A stretch of DNA of 64,000 nucleotides from positions 34,874-98,873 of the forward strand of contig NZ_JAGFJM010000140.1 of NCBI RefSeq assembly GCF_024102715.1, in the 5' to 3' direction. The translations under genes and the position numbers were made by a program. Every line of letters begins with the position of its first letter. Within the stretch, counting starts at the first letter, position 1. The notes beneath the pieces were generated by a model. It did not search any database. It saw only the letters and a list, made by a program, of their open reading frames with translations, and was not told where the DNA came from. Below are positions 62,245-64,000 of this stretch, piece after piece. The DNA comes from Nitrosomonas communis. GTDB taxonomy: Bacteria; Pseudomonadota; Gammaproteobacteria; Burkholderiales; Nitrosomonadaceae.

Positions 62245-64000
62245 TTGAACAAACAGGATATTGCCGAACGGTTTGCCACACTTTCCCCCGAGAAACAAAA
62301 GGTATTTCTCAGTGCACTGAAGGAGCGAGGCATCGATTTCTCGCTTCTGCCCATCGTTCAACAGCCGGTTGAGAAGCGTCATATTCTCTCTTACGCGCAG
62401 CAGCGTCACTGGTTCTTATGGCAACTGGATCCCCAGAGCACGGCCTATCACTTAGGCGGTGCTTTGTGGTTACGGGGTAGGCTGAACCGGGCGGCGCTGG
62501 AAGAGAGCTTTCAGATACTGGTGGCGCGGCATGAAGCACTGCGCACGGTGTTCCGTGCCAATGTACAAGGTCTGCCCGAGCAAATCATCGAAGCGGCAGG
62601 GCGATTTAAACTGACCGTGATCGATTTGCGTACTGTGCCGGCAGCACAGCGCGCAGCCCGTGTGCGGGAAGAAGCGATCCGCATTCATACCACGCCCTTC
62701 GATCTCACCCAAGGACCCTTATTGCGCGTAGTTCTGCTGCAGGTCGAACCGGAAGAACATCATCTGGTGGTGGTAATGCACCACATTATCTCGGATGCCT
62801 GGTCCAACCGCATTATCATCGACGAATTCGCCGCCTGTTACCGTGCGCTTAGTGAAGGGCAGCAGATAGCTTTGCCACCGCTTTCGATTCAATATGTGGA
62901 TTATGCGATCTGGCAGCGCTCCTTTCTGGAAGCAGGCGAGAAAGAGCGACAACTGGCCTACTGGCGTAGCCAGCTGGGTGAAACTCACCCTGTATTGCAA
63001 TTGCCGACCGATCATCCTCGCTCATCCACAGGCAGTTACCGTGCGGCTCATCACGACTTTATCCTGCCATCGACGCTGATGGTGCGCATGCAGCGGCAGA
63101 TGCAGGCACATGGCGTTACGCTGTTCATGGGGCTGCTGACAGGTTTTCAGGCGTTGTTATACCGTTACACCGGGCAAAGCGAGATACGGGTGGGTGTGCC
63201 AATCGCCAACCGCCAGCGCGTGGAAATCGAAAACCTGGTGGGATTCTTCGTCAATACGCAAGTATTGTGTAACCGGGTCGACGGGCGCATGCCGCTGGAG
63301 CGGCTACTCGCGCAAACCCGGGATGCCGCCCTGGGGGCGCAAACTTATCAAGATCTGCCCTTTGAGCAACTGGTCGAAGCGCTCCAGCCGGAGCGCAACC
63401 TGAACCTGAATCCATTGTTCCAGGTGATGTTCAATCATTTGCGTGAAGATGATCACACATTGGTGCAACTGCCGGGATTGACAGTGGAGGAATACGAACT
63501 CGGCGAACAAGGCGCGCAGTTCGAGCTGACACTGGATACCGTGGAGCGGCCAGACGGCCGGGTGGAAGCACGTTTTACCTATGCAGCCGAACTGTTCGAG
63601 CCACAGACCATCGTGCGCATGAGTGAACATTATCTGCGTTTGCTGGAGCAATTGGCGCAACTGGTAGATCGGCCCGGGCAGTGCCTGGGTGATGTAGCTT
63701 TCATGAACGAAAAAGAATGGGACCAGCTCAAGGCCTGGGGCGTCAATGAGCAACGTTATACTTCGGTAGAGCCGGTACATCGCCTAATCGAACAACAGGC
63801 GATGCTGCGACCGAACGCAACGGCCTTAATTTTTGGCGACACGGAACTCAGCTATGCGCAATTGAACCGGCGCGCAAACCGGCTGGCGCACCGGCTGATC
63901 GCATTGGGCATTCAATCCGAAAGCCGGGTGGGGATCGCGCTGGAGCGCTCGATCGACATGATCGTGGGGCTGCTTGCCACTCTCAAGGCAGGCGGCGCGT
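62245..64000 (+). CDS. NRPS, C domain and start of A domain, cut by right edge
   Basis: The frame opens at TTG 62245 (NKQDIAERFATLSPEKQ) with GGAG 12 bp upstream and is still open at the right edge, so about 585 codons are visible. Condensation domain with HHIISDAWSNRI, again with Ala instead of Gly, and then the start of an adenylation domain (YAQLNRRANRLAHRLI, VGIALERSIDMIVGLLATLKAGG). The residues that set A-domain specificity lie outside the window. The N-terminus up to about residue 50 differs from the preceding NRPS, after which the two are very similar. Confidence 0.93.
   Translation, partial: MNKQDIAERFATLSPEKQKVFLSALKERGIDFSLLPIVQQPVEKRHILSYAQQRHWFLWQLDPQSTAYHLGGALWLRGRLNRAALEESFQILVARHEALRTVFRANVQGLPEQIIEAAGRFKLTVIDLRTVPAAQRAARVREEAIRIHTTPFDLTQGPLLRVVLLQVEPEEHHLVVVMHHIISDAWSNRIIIDEFAACYRALSEGQQIALPPLSIQYVDYAIWQRSFLEAGEKERQLAYWRSQLGETHPVLQLPTDHPRSSTGSYRAAHHDFILPSTLMVRMQRQMQAHGVTLFMGLLTGFQALLYRYTGQSEIRVGVPIANRQRVEIENLVGFFVNTQVLCNRVDGRMPLERLLAQTRDAALGAQTYQDLPFEQLVEALQPERNLNLNPLFQVMFNHLREDDHTLVQLPGLTVEEYELGEQGAQFELTLDTVERPDGRVEARFTYAAELFEPQTIVRMSEHYLRLLEQLAQLVDRPGQCLGDVAFMNEKEWDQLKAWGVNEQRYTSVEPVHRLIEQQAMLRPNATALIFGDTELSYAQLNRRANRLAHRLIALGIQSESRVGIALERSIDMIVGLLATLKAGGA
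62392..64000 (+). repeat. C-A module repeat, copy 2 (cut by right edge)
   Basis: Second copy of the module repeat, paired with 59020-60628. The similarity reaches the window edge, so the duplicated unit is longer than what can be seen. The A-domain core lies beyond and may or may not share the same substrate pocket. Confidence 0.85.

Overview
The window reads as chromosomal DNA of a betaproteobacterium, most likely an ammonia oxidiser of the Nitrosomonas type. This rests on gene content, protein style and moderate GC, and is an inference because no amo/hao gene lies in the window. Most of positions 1-43,800 is ordinary core genome. The right third (about 44,200-64,000) is an iron-regulated, siderophore-type assembly line that runs off the right edge.

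Layout of the core part: a LOG-family gene cut by the left edge, polA, pepP and a small membrane protein; then on the minus strand a dynamin-like GTPase, a fructosamine-kinase-like gene and argH; a single-TM sensor-like protein; murA (minus), ridA, recG, and DUF1428 and VOC genes. A tripartite RND efflux operon (outer-membrane lipoprotein, adaptor, permease) faces a four-gene MacAB-like ABC export operon with two separate permease subunits. Next come a membrane-anchored MutS-like ATPase, a flavin monooxygenase, a retropepsin-like protein, and thiS-thiG-trmB. tRNA-Gly(CCC) precedes a three-gene set (retropepsin-like protease, inactive transglutaminase with 7TM, ATP-grasp ligase). After that are cbpM/cbpA, a YciI-like gene, a parvulin isomerase, alr, ftsY-ftsE-ftsX, rpoH with a perfect CIRCE operator, and tRNA-Ser(CGA).

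The 1.2 kb after tRNA-Ser has no convincing gene but holds a promoter overlapped by a near-consensus Fur box. It is followed by a DUF2325 protein, a FecI/PvdS-like ECF sigma factor behind a weaker Fur-like site, and a co-directional biosynthetic block: mbtH, type II thioesterase, Sfp-type phosphopantetheinyl transferase, a FAAL-PCP-C-A-PCP NRPS, a KS-AT-KR-ACP PKS, a C-A-PCP NRPS, and the C domain and start of the A domain of a further NRPS. Read in order, a fatty acid is activated, joined to an amino acid, extended by one malonate reduced to the hydroxyl stage, and then extended by further amino acids. That logic matches the acylated lipopeptide siderophores of Burkholderiales (cupriachelin/taiwachelin/variochelin type). 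The release module, metal-ligand tailoring genes, transporter and TonB receptor would lie to the right of the window.

The items most worth following are the lipopeptide assembly line with its duplicated C-A module, the Fur-controlled promoter that precedes no obvious gene, the CIRCE-rpoH link, and the retropepsin/7TM-transglutaminase/ATP-grasp system with a second retropepsin gene 2.3 kb away.
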